Made by a program: the position numbers and the translations under genes. This document shows positions 16,165 to 24,397 of a stretch of 64,000 nucleotides of DNA, one piece after another; within the stretch, counting starts at the first letter, position 1; each line of letters starts with the position of its first letter. Source of the stretch: Massilia sp. WG5. GTDB lineage: Bacteria > Pseudomonadota > Gammaproteobacteria > Burkholderiales > Burkholderiaceae_D. The stretch covers positions 1 to 64,000 of the forward strand of contig NZ_CP012640.2 in assembly GCF_001412595.2 (NCBI RefSeq). Direction: 5' to 3'. A model generated the notes under the pieces. It worked only from the letters and a program-made list of their open reading frames with translations, was not told where the DNA came from and ran no database searches.

Positions 16165-16535
16165 TACAGGGCCGTCACGGCTTGCAAGTTGGTCTCGGCC
16201 GTGACGCCGTTCGTCGTATTGCCGTAGGCGATGGCGCGCGCGTACATGACGCCTCGGTCCAGTTGGACCGAACCGCTGTTGACGCTGCTGGCGGTCGTGT
16301 CGCCCGCCACGGTGAAGTAGTCGTACCAGTTCGCGCCGTCATGCGATACCTGAAAGGTCAGCGACAGAGCGACGCCCGGCGCGCTGGCGCCGTTCGTGAT
16401 TTTCCAGGTCAGCTCTCCGCCGTAGTAGCTGCGGCAGTCGATTGCGCCGCCGGTCAGCCCCGGCGCGGTTTTGCTCGTTCCGGCCGGCGACAGGGCGGAA
16501 GCCAGGATTACGACGGGAGTTTTCGTGATGGCCAT
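16164..16535 (-). CDS. Ig-like / beta-sandwich phage structural protein
   Basis: A 123-aa, beta-rich protein (MAITKTPVVILASALSPAGT...) containing FQVSHDGANWYDYF, a pattern seen in small virion-surface proteins with Ig-like or discoidin-like folds. The start and stop share single bases with neighbouring genes at 16164 and 16535, giving tight coupling. It probably forms a complex with the LamG-like appendage protein encoded next. Confidence 0.55.
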   Translation of the reverse strand: MAITKTPVVILASALSPAGTSKTAPGLTGGAIDCRSYYGGELTWKITNGASAPGVALSLTFQVSHDGANWYDYFTVAGDTTASSVNSGSVQLDRGVMYARAIAYGNTTNGVTAETNLQAVTAL

Positions 16536-16954
16536 TATTTTTCGGTTCCGTCAGGGTTGAACATTTCGTCGGCGACGTCCAGCCGCGTCACGATCAGCGG
16601 GCGCAGCGCCAGGGCGAGCAGCTCGTCGCGCTGGCCGGCAGTCAGCACGCCGGCGGCGACCAGGCGATCGAGGTCTGGCCGCGCGTTCGGGTGCCCGACG
16701 TCGAAACCCGAGTCCTTGCGCAGGAAATTGACCGACTCGTCGACGATCGGATCGGCTGGCGCGGCGGTGCGCAGCGCGACGACGATTTCGTGCCCGCTCG
16801 GACACTCGGCCAGGATGGTCCGCATCGTCACGTAGCGTTCGCCGGCCACGGTCAGGCCCTCGGCATTCAGCGCAGCGGCCAGGCCGTCGAGGTCGCGCGC
16901 CACACGCAGCGGGTCGAGGTCCGCGCGCGCCAGGATGCGGTCGCGGATCGTCAT
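16535..16954 (-). CDS. 139-aa phage protein of the portal-proximal block
   Basis: Largely helical, with a putative two-part organisation: residues 1-60 (DRILARADLDPLRVARDLDG) and a C-terminal part with RPDLDRLVAAGVLTAGQRDE, a helix-turn arrangement. No enzymatic motif is visible. It overlaps the preceding 127-aa gene by four bases. The function is unknown. It could be an assembly factor, since it travels with virion genes. Confidence 0.55.
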   Translation of the reverse strand: MTIRDRILARADLDPLRVARDLDGLAAALNAEGLTVAGERYVTMRTILAECPSGHEIVVALRTAAPADPIVDESVNFLRKDSGFDVGHPNARPDLDRLVAAGVLTAGQRDELLALALRPLIVTRLDVADEMFNPDGTEK

Positions 16955-17334
16955 GCGTTGCCCCGCGTGATGGTCCAGCCGGTGACGGAAACCTGCAGGC
17001 CCGAGGTGATGCTGGCCGTGTTCAGCGTCATCTCCGAGCCCACCGAGCCGTCGAAGCAGTGCGTGGCGCCGTCGGCTTTCACCACGCGGAACCAGGTTGC
17101 AGTGCCGGTGGCGCCCGCATTCACGGCAGCCGGCAGGTTCGGCGACAGCACGCCAGCAGCAGCCGCGGGCGCGAACGGTGCACCCAGGGTCAGCTCGGCC
17201 AGCAGGTTCGTGACGCCGCCACCGGTTGCCGGGCGCGCACCGTCGTAGATGCGCAGCTTTGCGCCGGCGCCGACGAACGAGGTGATCGCGTCGAGTTGTG
17301 CATTGCGCAGCAGCGCGTTATAGCCAGCGGCCAT
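16951..17334 (-). CDS. 127-aa beta-rich virion protein
   Basis: Beta-rich with Gly/Ala/Thr bias (AKLRIYDGARPATGGG, ATWFRVVKADGATHCF). The LRIYDG...P segment is shared by small phage structural proteins that lie behind portal genes. The ATG at 17334 shares its first base with the last base of the portal stop (TGATG-like coupling). It is probably a minor head or tail protein. The precise place in the virion is unknown. Confidence 0.55.
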   Translation of the reverse strand: MAAGYNALLRNAQLDAITSFVGAGAKLRIYDGARPATGGGVTNLLAELTLGAPFAPAAAAGVLSPNLPAAVNAGATGTATWFRVVKADGATHCFDGSVGSEMTLNTASITSGLQVSVTGWTITRGNA

Positions 17335-19742
17335 CAGTTCTCTCCTTGCTCTTGCGGGTCAACCTTGACCGCGTACTTGGTGCCGTCCGGATTGCGGACG
17401 ATGTGGGTTTGCATGCGGTTGGACCGCTCGATCTTCTCGTGCAGCGCCGCCAGGTGCTCCATGATCAGCGCCACCAGGGCTTCGGCCTGCTGCCCATCTG
17501 GCCCGGCCGCGCCGGCGGAGCCGGCCTGGATCTCGGCCACCGCAATCTTGGTGGCGTTGTCCTGGTCGATCTCGTACTGCTTGAGCGCGTTGTCGCGAGC
17601 GTGCTGGCTGTCGGCGTATTGCTGCTCCAGGGCCTTGAGCTGCGCCTGGTACTCGAGGTCGCGCGCGTGCTGCTCGGTCTCGGCCTGCTGGCGGTTCACG
17701 TCGATGCGCATCTGCGCTTCCGCTTCCACCTGGGCCTTGTACTGGGCGTTCTGCGCGTCCATCTGCGCCTGCTGCGCCTTCAGGGCCATCTCGCGCTGGT
17801 GCGCCTGGTCGTCCAGCTGCGCCTTGAGCACGGCCGGATCCTGCTGCGGTGGACGTGGCGGCATGTTCTGCGGGTTCGTGAAGAACTCGTCGCCGTTCTT
17901 GAAGCCGAGCGCGTTGGCCAGCTTCTGGTCGGCGTTGTACAGGTTCTGCGGCGTCGCGTGGCCGGTCTGCAGGGCCATGGCCTGCGCCTGCTTCAGGGCC
18001 ATCAGGTGGCTGATGAGCTGGTCCTTGTTGCCGGTCCCCAGGCCGACGTTGATGTTCAGCGAGAAGCCGGTATGCCATTCGCGCGGGTCGATGTTCACCC
18101 ACTGGCCGGACAGCTTCACCATCTGCGCCTTCTTCTGGTAGCGCTGCACCAGCTTGAAGATCATCAGGCCCAGCTCCGTGAAGCCTGTTTCAGCCATGTA
18201 GCGGCTGATCGACTCCACGCGCGAGTCGGCGCGGTTGGTGATGATGTTGGCCTGCGTGGCGGTGTTCGACAGCTGCAGGCCGTTGCCGCCCTGGGTCTGG
18301 CGCGACCAGCCGGTGGACTCCTCGGCGTCGAGCTCGACCGCCTCCAGCATCTGCATGGTGCCCGCGATGTCGCCGGCGCCCTGGTCGAGGCGGCCGACGG
18401 CATTCGGGTTCTTGATCCGCACCACGCCGCCCGGGCGCGCGTTCAGCAGGTCGTCCAGATTCACCTGGCCCTCGACGGCGAAGTAGCGGCCGTTGACCTG
18501 CAGGTACTGGTTGTCCAGCGCCGCGCGCTTCAGGCTCGTCTTGATCTTCTGCGGCTCGATCGCCAGGTCGGCCGGGCACATGCCGTAGAAGACGTGCGGC
18601 AGCGGGATCGAGCCCAGGGCCACGAAGGGCGGCGCATCGAACTCGTCGTTCGCCAGCAGCACGGTGCCGCACTTGACGACCTTGCGCCACTCGAGCAGGC
18701 CGTCGCCGTCGTAGTCGCACTGCATGTAGGCTTCGACCACCCACACCGTGCGCTGCGCCGGATCGACGCTGCTTTCGTTCATGTCCTGGGCGTAGGCATC
18801 GTAATCGACGTAATCAAGGCGCTCGACGCGCTCCTGGCTGAACTGCGCGCCGGCGTCGTCGCTCGGCAGCGGGTCCGGCAGCGTGTAGCCGTCGGCCTTC
18901 AGCTCGGCGATGGTCTTCTTGAAGCGGTGCGCGGTGAAGGGCGATTCGGGAATCGACTTCGCGCGCTTCGAGATCAGGAATTCTTCCGGCGGCACGTTCT
19001 CGATGCGCACGCGCCCGCCGGACTTGGTTCGCTTGACGCTGATGTCGTAGAGCATCGGCGCCGGCTGGGCTGCGGCCTGCTCATACTGCGCCTGGGCGGC
19101 CTGCAGCTGCTGCGCCGCCTGCGGGTTGGCCTGGGCTGCCTGCGCCATCTGGGCAAGTTGGCCCTGCATCTGCTGCAGCGCGGCCTGTTGTTGCTTCGCC
19201 GCGTCCTCGTCCGGATAGGACTTCTGGTCGATGATCTCCAGTTCGGTGTCGTCCAGCAGCAGAGTGACCTGCTCGATGGTCTGGCCGGTGTAATCCTCGC
19301 GCGACTCGATATCGCTCGGGTCCCACCACACCTTGACGATGCCGACCTTCTGCATCAGGGCTTCGCGGATCCAGGTCGCCGTGATCGTGTAGCCAGGGTT
19401 CACGCGGCGGAACACGTGGTTGACGTATTCCGAGATCAGTTTCGCTTTCGGAGCGTCCTCGGGCCGGCTCTCCTCGAATTCGAAGATGTTGTCCGAGCCG
19501 TAAAAGGTCTTGAGCAGCGGCCCCTCCATGCCGAGGACCGTATTGCGCACGGTGGTGTCGACGACCTTGGAGCGGCCTTCGATCGCCGGCGGCGCCAATT
19601 CCTCCTTGGGCTCGGCCAGGAAGAAATACTCGGCGCGGCGGCGCTGCTGTTCGAGCTTGCCCGAGCCGTAGCCGTACGACTGGCGCAGTTCGGTGTCGAT
19701 CAGCACGCGCAGCTGGTCATCGGTGAGAGGGGTCTTTGCCAT
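17334..19742 (-). CDS. portal protein
   Basis: An 802-aa dodecameric head-tail connector. It has a mixed N-terminal body (residues 1-560) with the conserved stretch DIKVSxKRTKSGGRVRIENVPPEEF-like PPEEFL motif. It ends in a long Gln/Ala/Glu coiled-coil region (about 590-780), reminiscent of the P22-type barrel helix. A second Ala/Gln coiled coil lies at about 175-225. The size is slightly larger than P22 portal. It follows terminase and precedes head genes, the canonical order. It forms the channel for packaging and ejection. Confidence 0.85.
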   Translation of the reverse strand: MAKTPLTDDQLRVLIDTELRQSYGYGSGKLEQQRRRAEYFFLAEPKEELAPPAIEGRSKVVDTTVRNTVLGMEGPLLKTFYGSDNIFEFEESRPEDAPKAKLISEYVNHVFRRVNPGYTITATWIREALMQKVGIVKVWWDPSDIESREDYTGQTIEQVTLLLDDTELEIIDQKSYPDEDAAKQQQAALQQMQGQLAQMAQAAQANPQAAQQLQAAQAQYEQAAAQPAPMLYDISVKRTKSGGRVRIENVPPEEFLISKRAKSIPESPFTAHRFKKTIAELKADGYTLPDPLPSDDAGAQFSQERVERLDYVDYDAYAQDMNESSVDPAQRTVWVVEAYMQCDYDGDGLLEWRKVVKCGTVLLANDEFDAPPFVALGSIPLPHVFYGMCPADLAIEPQKIKTSLKRAALDNQYLQVNGRYFAVEGQVNLDDLLNARPGGVVRIKNPNAVGRLDQGAGDIAGTMQMLEAVELDAEESTGWSRQTQGGNGLQLSNTATQANIITNRADSRVESISRYMAETGFTELGLMIFKLVQRYQKKAQMVKLSGQWVNIDPREWHTGFSLNINVGLGTGNKDQLISHLMALKQAQAMALQTGHATPQNLYNADQKLANALGFKNGDEFFTNPQNMPPRPPQQDPAVLKAQLDDQAHQREMALKAQQAQMDAQNAQYKAQVEAEAQMRIDVNRQQAETEQHARDLEYQAQLKALEQQYADSQHARDNALKQYEIDQDNATKIAVAEIQAGSAGAAGPDGQQAEALVALIMEHLAALHEKIERSNRMQTHIVRNPDGTKYAVKVDPQEQGEN

Positions 19743-19791
19743 AAGGGATGGGGGCGTCTCACGACGTTGCCCATGTTCGGTTAATCAAAAA

Positions 19792-21045
19792 TCATGCATA
19801 GCCGAGGGTCGGGTACGCCAGCTTGCCGCCCCAATCCTCGTTGCTCATCGCCTCGGCGTTGATCGCGATGTAGCGCAGATTGTCGGCGCCGTGCGACCAC
19901 TCGTCGTGCAGTGGTGCGCCGGCCTCCTGCGTCTGCTTGTTGATGTTGCGGCGGTAACGCTTCGCGCACTGCACCAGGCGCGCCGCTTTCGTCTTGTCGA
20001 AGTAGATGCGAGGGAAGGCCATGCGCGTGAGCCGGATACCATCCTCGACGCTCATGTTCGGCGTGATTGCGACGGTCCAGCCCAGGGCCTGCATAATCTC
20101 CTCGGCGCTCTTGCCGGTCTTGAAGTCCTTGTGCCGGCCGTCGTGCGGCAGGAACAGCGTGCCCCAGTTCAGGTTCCTCGCCTTCAGCAGCGCCGAGTAG
20201 TGGTCGAGCGTCTTGTGGCTGTCCTCGATGTTCTCGATGACGCGCAACTCGGACGCGTGCTTCTGCACCAGGCTGATCGACATCGCATCGTTCCAGCCCA
20301 GGTCGAAGATCACGTGCACCTTCAGCAGCGGGTCGTACGGCACGTTGCAGATGCGCTTTTCCTCGGTGGCCTTGGTGACCTCGTCGTAGTAGATCGCGCC
20401 GGTGACGGCCGGCTTGCACTTGCCCTCCCAGATGTTCAGGTATTCAGCCTCGGGCAGCGTAGCCTTGGCGTGCAGCCGTTCCTTCTCCAGCACGTCGGGG
20501 AACCATGGGTTGTCCATGTAGTTCATGTCGACGATGATCGCGTCCTCGGGCTGGTTCGTGATGAATCGGTCGTAGGTCTCGTCGGTGTCCAGCTCCGGAT
20601 TGAAGGTCAGCCAGATTTCGGAGCCAGGCTTACGGATGGTCGGGATCAGCACCGCCCACGAGCGCTTGCTCACCGACTGCGCTTCCTCGACCCAGACGAT
20701 GTCGCAGCCTTCGAAGGATTTGATCGAGTCAACGGTCTGCTCGGACAGGCCGGAGAAGCTGAACTCTGTGCCGTTGGCGCCGCGGATCTCGGTTTCCAGC
20801 ACGCGGTAGAACTTGGACAGGCCCAGGGCCTCGATCTGGTCCTTGAGCAGCTTGTGCACCGACTGCTTGATCGACTTCTGCACCTCGCGCGTGCACAGGA
20901 TGCGCAGCTTCGTGGTCGAGCCTAGGATCAACAGGGCCTTCGCCGCGCTCCATGACTTGCCGCTGCCCCGGCCTCCCTTGGCGCCCTTGTAGCGCGCCTT
21001 CTTCGTCAGCAGGAACTGGAGCTTTTCGGGGAAGTCAACGTTCAT
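19792..21045 (-). CDS. terL: terminase large subunit
   Basis: A 417-aa packaging motor. The Walker A is GGRGSGKS at residues 24-31 and the Walker B is CDIVWVEE at about 114-121. The C-terminal RNase-H-like nuclease is marked by VIFDLGWND (about 247-255) and DEWSHGADNLRY. It resembles the Terminase_3 type found in BPP-1-like phages. It overlaps the small-subunit gene by 11 bases. It translocates DNA into the procapsid through the portal and cuts concatemers. Confidence 0.95.
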   Translation of the reverse strand: MNVDFPEKLQFLLTKKARYKGAKGGRGSGKSWSAAKALLILGSTTKLRILCTREVQKSIKQSVHKLLKDQIEALGLSKFYRVLETEIRGANGTEFSFSGLSEQTVDSIKSFEGCDIVWVEEAQSVSKRSWAVLIPTIRKPGSEIWLTFNPELDTDETYDRFITNQPEDAIIVDMNYMDNPWFPDVLEKERLHAKATLPEAEYLNIWEGKCKPAVTGAIYYDEVTKATEEKRICNVPYDPLLKVHVIFDLGWNDAMSISLVQKHASELRVIENIEDSHKTLDHYSALLKARNLNWGTLFLPHDGRHKDFKTGKSAEEIMQALGWTVAITPNMSVEDGIRLTRMAFPRIYFDKTKAARLVQCAKRYRRNINKQTQEAGAPLHDEWSHGADNLRYIAINAEAMSNEDWGGKLAYPTLGYA

Positions 21046-21445
21046 CGCCGGGCTTCACGAAGTTGATCGACCAATTCATGTTCACCGGGTTGTTGTCCTG
21101 GCCGCCGTGGTTGACATCGACCTTATCCCCGAACTCCTTCGGCTTCAGGCGCTGGGCCACCTTGATGCGCGTGTCGATGCGCAGCTTCGCTTTCTGGATT
21201 TCTTCGCTCGACAGGCCAGCTTTGTCGGCGATCTCGGTGCATTCCTCGATGCCGCAGTACAGCTGCTCCAGCTTGGCGGCCTCGTACATCGTCGCGAATT
21301 CGGGGATGTCGGCCTTCCAGCGGAACACGGTGGCCTTGCTTGGCATGCCCTTGCGCTTGCAGATCGTCGCGATGCTGTCGGTGGTGGAAGCCATGGCGGC
21401 GCAGAACGCGGCGCCCAGCTCCGGCGTGTAGGTGTGCGCGGTCAT
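21035..21445 (-). CDS. terS: terminase small subunit
   Basis: A 136-aa protein starting MTAHTYTPELGAAFC. The N-terminal helix-turn-helix includes TICKRKGMPSKATVFRW (DNA recognition). It ends in helices and NWSINFVKPGDER. The start at 21445 is chosen because an upstream in-frame extension would run through a terminator hairpin. No strong Shine-Dalgarno sequence is visible. It binds the packaging site and recruits the large subunit encoded next. Confidence 0.88.
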   Translation of the reverse strand: MTAHTYTPELGAAFCAAMASTTDSIATICKRKGMPSKATVFRWKADIPEFATMYEAAKLEQLYCGIEECTEIADKAGLSSEEIQKAKLRIDTRIKVAQRLKPKEFGDKVDVNHGGQDNNPVNMNWSINFVKPGDER

Positions 21446-21451
21446 GGCATT

Positions 21452-21482
21452 GGAATAAAAAATGCCCGGCACGCGGCCGGGC
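21452..21482 (-). terminator. terminator immediately before terS
   Basis: GCCCGGC/GCCGGGC (21464-21482) with a 5-nt loop is followed on the minus strand by ATTTTTTATT. It is the third hairpin in the leader between the late promoter and terS. Confidence 0.8.
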
Positions 21483-21532
21483 GAAAGCTCAAAGGCTGGC
21501 AGCACATCGAGCAGGAGACACGTTACAGCGGC

Positions 21533-21628
21533 TTAGGAAGCCGCGAGGGCGAGCATCGCAGCGCGGGTGCGCTCGATCTCGACCAGGATCATCAGCCAGC
21601 AGCGCTCTGCCTCGACGGTGATGGACAT
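21533..21628 (-). CDS. 31-aa ORF in the late leader
   Basis: A short ORF, MSITVEAERCWLMILVEIER and onwards, predicted as one amphipathic helix. AAAGG precedes the ATG at 21628 by six bases, while the in-frame ATG at 21643 touches a terminator U-tract. It lies between two terminators in the late leader, so its translation could influence antitermination. It may be merely a leader peptide. Reality is uncertain. Confidence 0.4.
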   Translation of the reverse strand: MSITVEAERCWLMILVEIERTRAAMLALAAS

Positions 21629-21644
21629 GCTGGCCTTTCGCATA

Positions 21645-21665
21645 AAAAGCCCGCGCGAGGCGGGA
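21645..21665 (-). terminator. middle terminator of the late leader
   Basis: CCCGC/GCGGG hairpin followed by CTTTTTATG on the minus strand. It is weaker (5-bp stem) than its two neighbours. Confidence 0.6.
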
Positions 21666-21748
21666 ACACTCATCGGCGAGCCGTTAAACCGATGGGCGGA
21701 GAGAGCTGGTGCCGCTGCTGTTCCCGGCTGGTCAGGCGCTGCCAAAGC

Positions 21749-21782
21749 AAAAAGCCCCGCGTCATCGCTGACCGGGGCTTCG
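21749..21782 (-). terminator. first terminator of the late leader (tR'-like)
   Basis: AGCCCCG pairs with CGGGGCT across a 12-nt loop, followed by TTTTTGC on the minus strand. It ends about 100 nt after the predicted late promoter start and corresponds in place to lambda tR', the site overridden by Q. Confidence 0.8.
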
Positions 21783-21859
21783 GATTCGTCCGTTCACGCC
21801 GCGGGCTGCCATCAGGCAACCGCACACGTCATGATCGACGGAAATAAATTGTGAACAGG

Positions 21860-21888
21860 AATGTACTGCTGATATTTCTTGCAGTCAA
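21860..21888 (-). promoter_or_regulatory. late promoter (pR'-like)
   Basis: On the minus strand TTGACT (21888-21883), 17-bp spacer, TACATT (21865-21860). It overlaps the stop of the 21885-22289 gene and is followed by three terminators before terS. Together with the Q-like gene upstream this is the arrangement of a Q-controlled late promoter. Confidence 0.6.
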
Positions 21889-22289
21889 GAGATATCGCTC
21901 GTCGGGGGTTGTTTGCCGATCTCGGCGGCTGCGCGGGTGATGGCGCGGCGGGTGGCGGCGAGATGATCGCCATCAGGGCCCCAGTGTTCCACGGCATGAA
22001 CCCAGCCCTTCCCAGACTTGTTGACGTTCGTGCTCCCGCCCCAGTGTGTGACGTCGAGGCTCAGCCGCACCGCCAGTTCCAGCGCATCACCGCTGAACTG
22101 CAGCGGGTTCCAGCTGTAGACCGTCGAGCCGTTCTCGAAGTGCAGGTTCCCGTATCCCTCGCCGTCAACCTCCTCGAATCGAGCGCCGAGAGCGCGCGCG
22201 GCTAGCTCCAGCAGCTCGCGGTCGGCGGCCGGAATGTCCTTACGCGGCGGCGCCGGCAGCTCGTCAACCGTGTCTTCGTCCAGGTTCAT
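21885..22289 (-). CDS. 134-aa phage protein with WNPL..GDALxLAV motif
   Basis: It contains DRELLELAARALG and WNPLQFSGDALELAVRLSL, the signature of a widespread small phage protein of unknown function found near Q and packaging genes. The ATG at 22289 (MNLDEDTVDELPAP) is preferred over the upstream ATG at 22316, because the latter would extend the overlap with the Q-like gene to over 50 bases. It is the last delayed-early gene before the late promoter. Confidence 0.7.
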   Translation of the reverse strand: MNLDEDTVDELPAPPRKDIPAADRELLELAARALGARFEEVDGEGYGNLHFENGSTVYSWNPLQFSGDALELAVRLSLDVTHWGGSTNVNKSGKGWVHAVEHWGPDGDHLAATRRAITRAAAEIGKQPPTSDIS

Positions 22290-22665
22290 CCACCTTCTCC
22301 ATGTTCTTTTCGGCAATCGATTCTATCGCACGCTGCGCCTGGCGGAACAGGTTGATGAAGACGGTCGCCGGCCGATGTGCGATGCTGCACTTCCTGCAGA
22401 CGACCTCGGGCTGAGCCTGCTTGACGTAGCACCAGTACAGCAGCAGGCGGTGCTTGGTCTCCAGCTCGCGCATGCTTTCCTCGATGCGGCGCGCATCGTC
22501 CTCGTCGATCTTTCGGCGCTCTGGCGATGCCGAGGTGTCGCCAAGGGCCTCGCGGCGCAGCTGGTCGCAGTAGGCACCTGTCGGGCTTATGCCCTGGCGG
22601 GTAGTGTCACGGTAGACGCGCGCCCAGTTCTCCAGGCGCGAGCCGATGTCGCGGCGTTCGGTCAA
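22264..22665 (-). CDS. Q-like late antitermination protein
   Basis: A 133-aa protein of the phage antitermination Q type: RLENWARVYRD at the N-terminus, the IDEDDARRIEESMREL segment, LLLYWCYV, a C-x-x-C-like VCRKCSIAHRP portion, and a helix with INLFRQAQRAIESI. Members bind DNA at the late promoter and load onto RNA polymerase so that it reads through terminators. The candidate target lies 400 bp downstream at 21749-21888. It overlaps RusA by four bases. Confidence 0.8.
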   Translation of the reverse strand: MTERRDIGSRLENWARVYRDTTRQGISPTGAYCDQLRREALGDTSASPERRKIDEDDARRIEESMRELETKHRLLLYWCYVKQAQPEVVCRKCSIAHRPATVFINLFRQAQRAIESIAEKNMEKVDEPGRRHG

Positions 22666-23096
22666 GGTGCCGCCTCCCCAGCCACCTCAACCACGTGCAC
22701 CACGGCCCCCGGCGTCTCGCTGTACCGCTTCTCCAGCACGATACGCACGACCTGCGCGTCGTCAGTCCACACGATTCCGTTGCAGCCGTCCTTGATCCCC
22801 TTGAGCACGTTGTCGGCGTCGGGCTTCTTGGTGGCGCAGATCGTGCCGGAGACCGCTGCGGCGCGACGCTTCTTCGACCAGCTGGCCGGAACCTGCAGGT
22901 TGAGCGTCACCGACAGGGCCACCGGGCGCGCCGTGGGCTCGATGCCGCGCATGGCGGTGCTGGCGGCCAGCTTGACCAGGTTCTCGTAGCTGGCGGTCTT
23001 GGCCGGCGTGTAGGCGACGACGTGCGCGCCGCGGCGGGCGAACTTGGGGCGCGATTTTGCGACGGGTTGACCGGGGATGGTGAAGGTGGTCATCAT
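22662..23096 (-). CDS. rusA: RusA-family Holliday junction resolvase
   Basis: A 144-aa endodeoxyribonuclease. Motifs are FTIPGQPVAKSRPK at the N-terminus and the acidic signature KKPDADNVLKGIKDG...VWTDDAQV, which provides metal-binding aspartates. The start at 23096 is the ATG overlapping the upstream TGA (ATGA). It resolves recombination and replication intermediates of the phage before packaging, fitting its position between replication and late genes. Confidence 0.92.
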   Translation of the reverse strand: MMTTFTIPGQPVAKSRPKFARRGAHVVAYTPAKTASYENLVKLAASTAMRGIEPTARPVALSVTLNLQVPASWSKKRRAAAVSGTICATKKPDADNVLKGIKDGCNGIVWTDDAQVVRIVLEKRYSETPGAVVHVVEVAGEAAP

Positions 23097-23356
23097 GGCT
23101 GCTGCTCCCGCGGCACGATGACGGTCTTGTGCGTCTTCGCGCACTTCTCGCACAGCACGGCCCAGTCGCCCAGGTAGCCGAGGCGCATGCCGCTGCGCTG
23201 GTTCATGGCTGGATCGTCGTACTGCTCCTCGCCGGCGATGCGGTATGGTGCGGAGTCAGGCCGATACTCGTCCGGTCCCCACTCGTAGCCCAGGTTCGAA
23301 TCGTAGAAAGCTTTGCCTTCGCAGACGTCGCAGAGGCGGTAATCGGCTGCTGCCAT
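23093..23356 (-). CDS. 87-aa zinc-ribbon-like phage protein
   Basis: It has two CxxC knuckles, Cys9/Cys12 (RLCDVCEG) and Cys69/Cys72 (VLCEKCAK), separated by an acidic Tyr/Asp-rich loop. It probably binds one zinc ion. It overlaps rusA by four bases. A DNA- or protein-binding accessory role is inferred. No named family is recognised. Confidence 0.65.
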   Translation of the reverse strand: MAAADYRLCDVCEGKAFYDSNLGYEWGPDEYRPDSAPYRIAGEEQYDDPAMNQRSGMRLGYLGDWAVLCEKCAKTHKTVIVPREQQP

Positions 23357-23413
23357 GTTCAGGTTCTCCTTGTCGTTGTTGTTGCCGCCCGGCGTGCGGG
23401 CGGGGTGGTGCGA

Positions 23414-24364
23414 TCAGACCGGTGCGCTCGCGGCGACCGTGAACGCGGCGATGCGTTCGGTCAGGATCTCCGAATAAGCCTTCATGGCATCCTCCTGGCG
23501 CTCGAGGCGCTGCTTCTCCTCCTCGGCCAGGCCTGCGAAGATCGGTGTATCGAAGAACGGGACAAGCTTTGCCAGGCGCGCGTCCAGTTCGCACTTCTCG
23601 TCGACCACGCGCTGCTGGTGCGGCTGCAGGGTGCTGTAGCCGGCATGCGCGGCGCCAGGTGCGGGCGGCTCGTAAGCGGCCAAGTGCAGCTGCTGCTTGA
23701 GCGCATAGCCCATGAGTGGCCAGATTTTCTGAACGGCGTTCTGGCGCGCGATGTTGCGGCCGATCTCGGCGTCGAAGTTCTCCGGGCTGGCGCAGGCGCT
23801 CTCGCCGGTGACGGTGAAGCCGTTCTGCAGGACCAGCACGCAGAAGGTGAGCAGCTTGTGCGAGTCACGCGGCACGTAGGTGCGCAGGCCGCCAGGGGTT
23901 GATCCGCGCACGCCGTCGGCGGCCGTGAAGTACGCCTCGTCGGCGATGTTCGCCTCGATGTCCGCCGGGGTGACGCGCGGCGCGGTCTTGCCCTTGGCCT
24001 GGATGTCGCGCTCGATCGAGGCGTCGCTAGCGTCGCCGGTGATCAGTTGCGGCGCCGCTGCCGTGGTCAGCTCGCTGGCCTGCTTCTCGGCCTGCTGCTT
24101 CTGGTACGGCATCCACTCAGCCCAGCAGCCGCTGTCCGGGCGCTCGTCGCCGTCCTGCAGCAGGCGCACCGACGTAAGAGGCAGGTTGGCGCCATAGACA
24201 TCAAACGCGGCCACGTTGATGCAGATGTCGTTGTGCACGTAGGTGATCAGGCCAGCCAGGGGCGTGCCAGCCGCGGGCAATGCGTAGCCGTCCACAGGCG
24301 TGCCGGCAGCGAAGAAGATGAGGACGACGCGTCCGACGGTGGGTTTGATGGTGGTGGTGCTCAT
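23414..24364 (-). CDS. three-module phage protein including a Gp49 domain
   Basis: A 316-aa protein. Residues 1-100 (KPTVGRVVLIFF, WMPYQKQQAEK) resemble a small stand-alone phage protein. Residues 125-225 contain the Gp49-family signature (TPADIEANIADEAYFTAADG, LTFCVLVLQNGFTVTGESAC). Residues 235-312 (LQPHQQRVVDEKCELDARL) resemble a third small phage protein that is usually separate. The fusion has no frameshift signs. The function of each module is unknown. It lies between HNH and zinc-ribbon genes in the delayed-early operon. Confidence 0.7.
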   Translation of the reverse strand: MSTTTIKPTVGRVVLIFFAAGTPVDGYALPAAGTPLAGLITYVHNDICINVAAFDVYGANLPLTSVRLLQDGDERPDSGCWAEWMPYQKQQAEKQASELTTAAAPQLITGDASDASIERDIQAKGKTAPRVTPADIEANIADEAYFTAADGVRGSTPGGLRTYVPRDSHKLLTFCVLVLQNGFTVTGESACASPENFDAEIGRNIARQNAVQKIWPLMGYALKQQLHLAAYEPPAPGAAHAGYSTLQPHQQRVVDEKCELDARLAKLVPFFDTPIFAGLAEEEKQRLERQEDAMKAYSEILTERIAAFTVAASAPV

Positions 24365-24397
24365 GTTGCCCTTTCAGGTTGGTGCTGCGGTTGGTGG

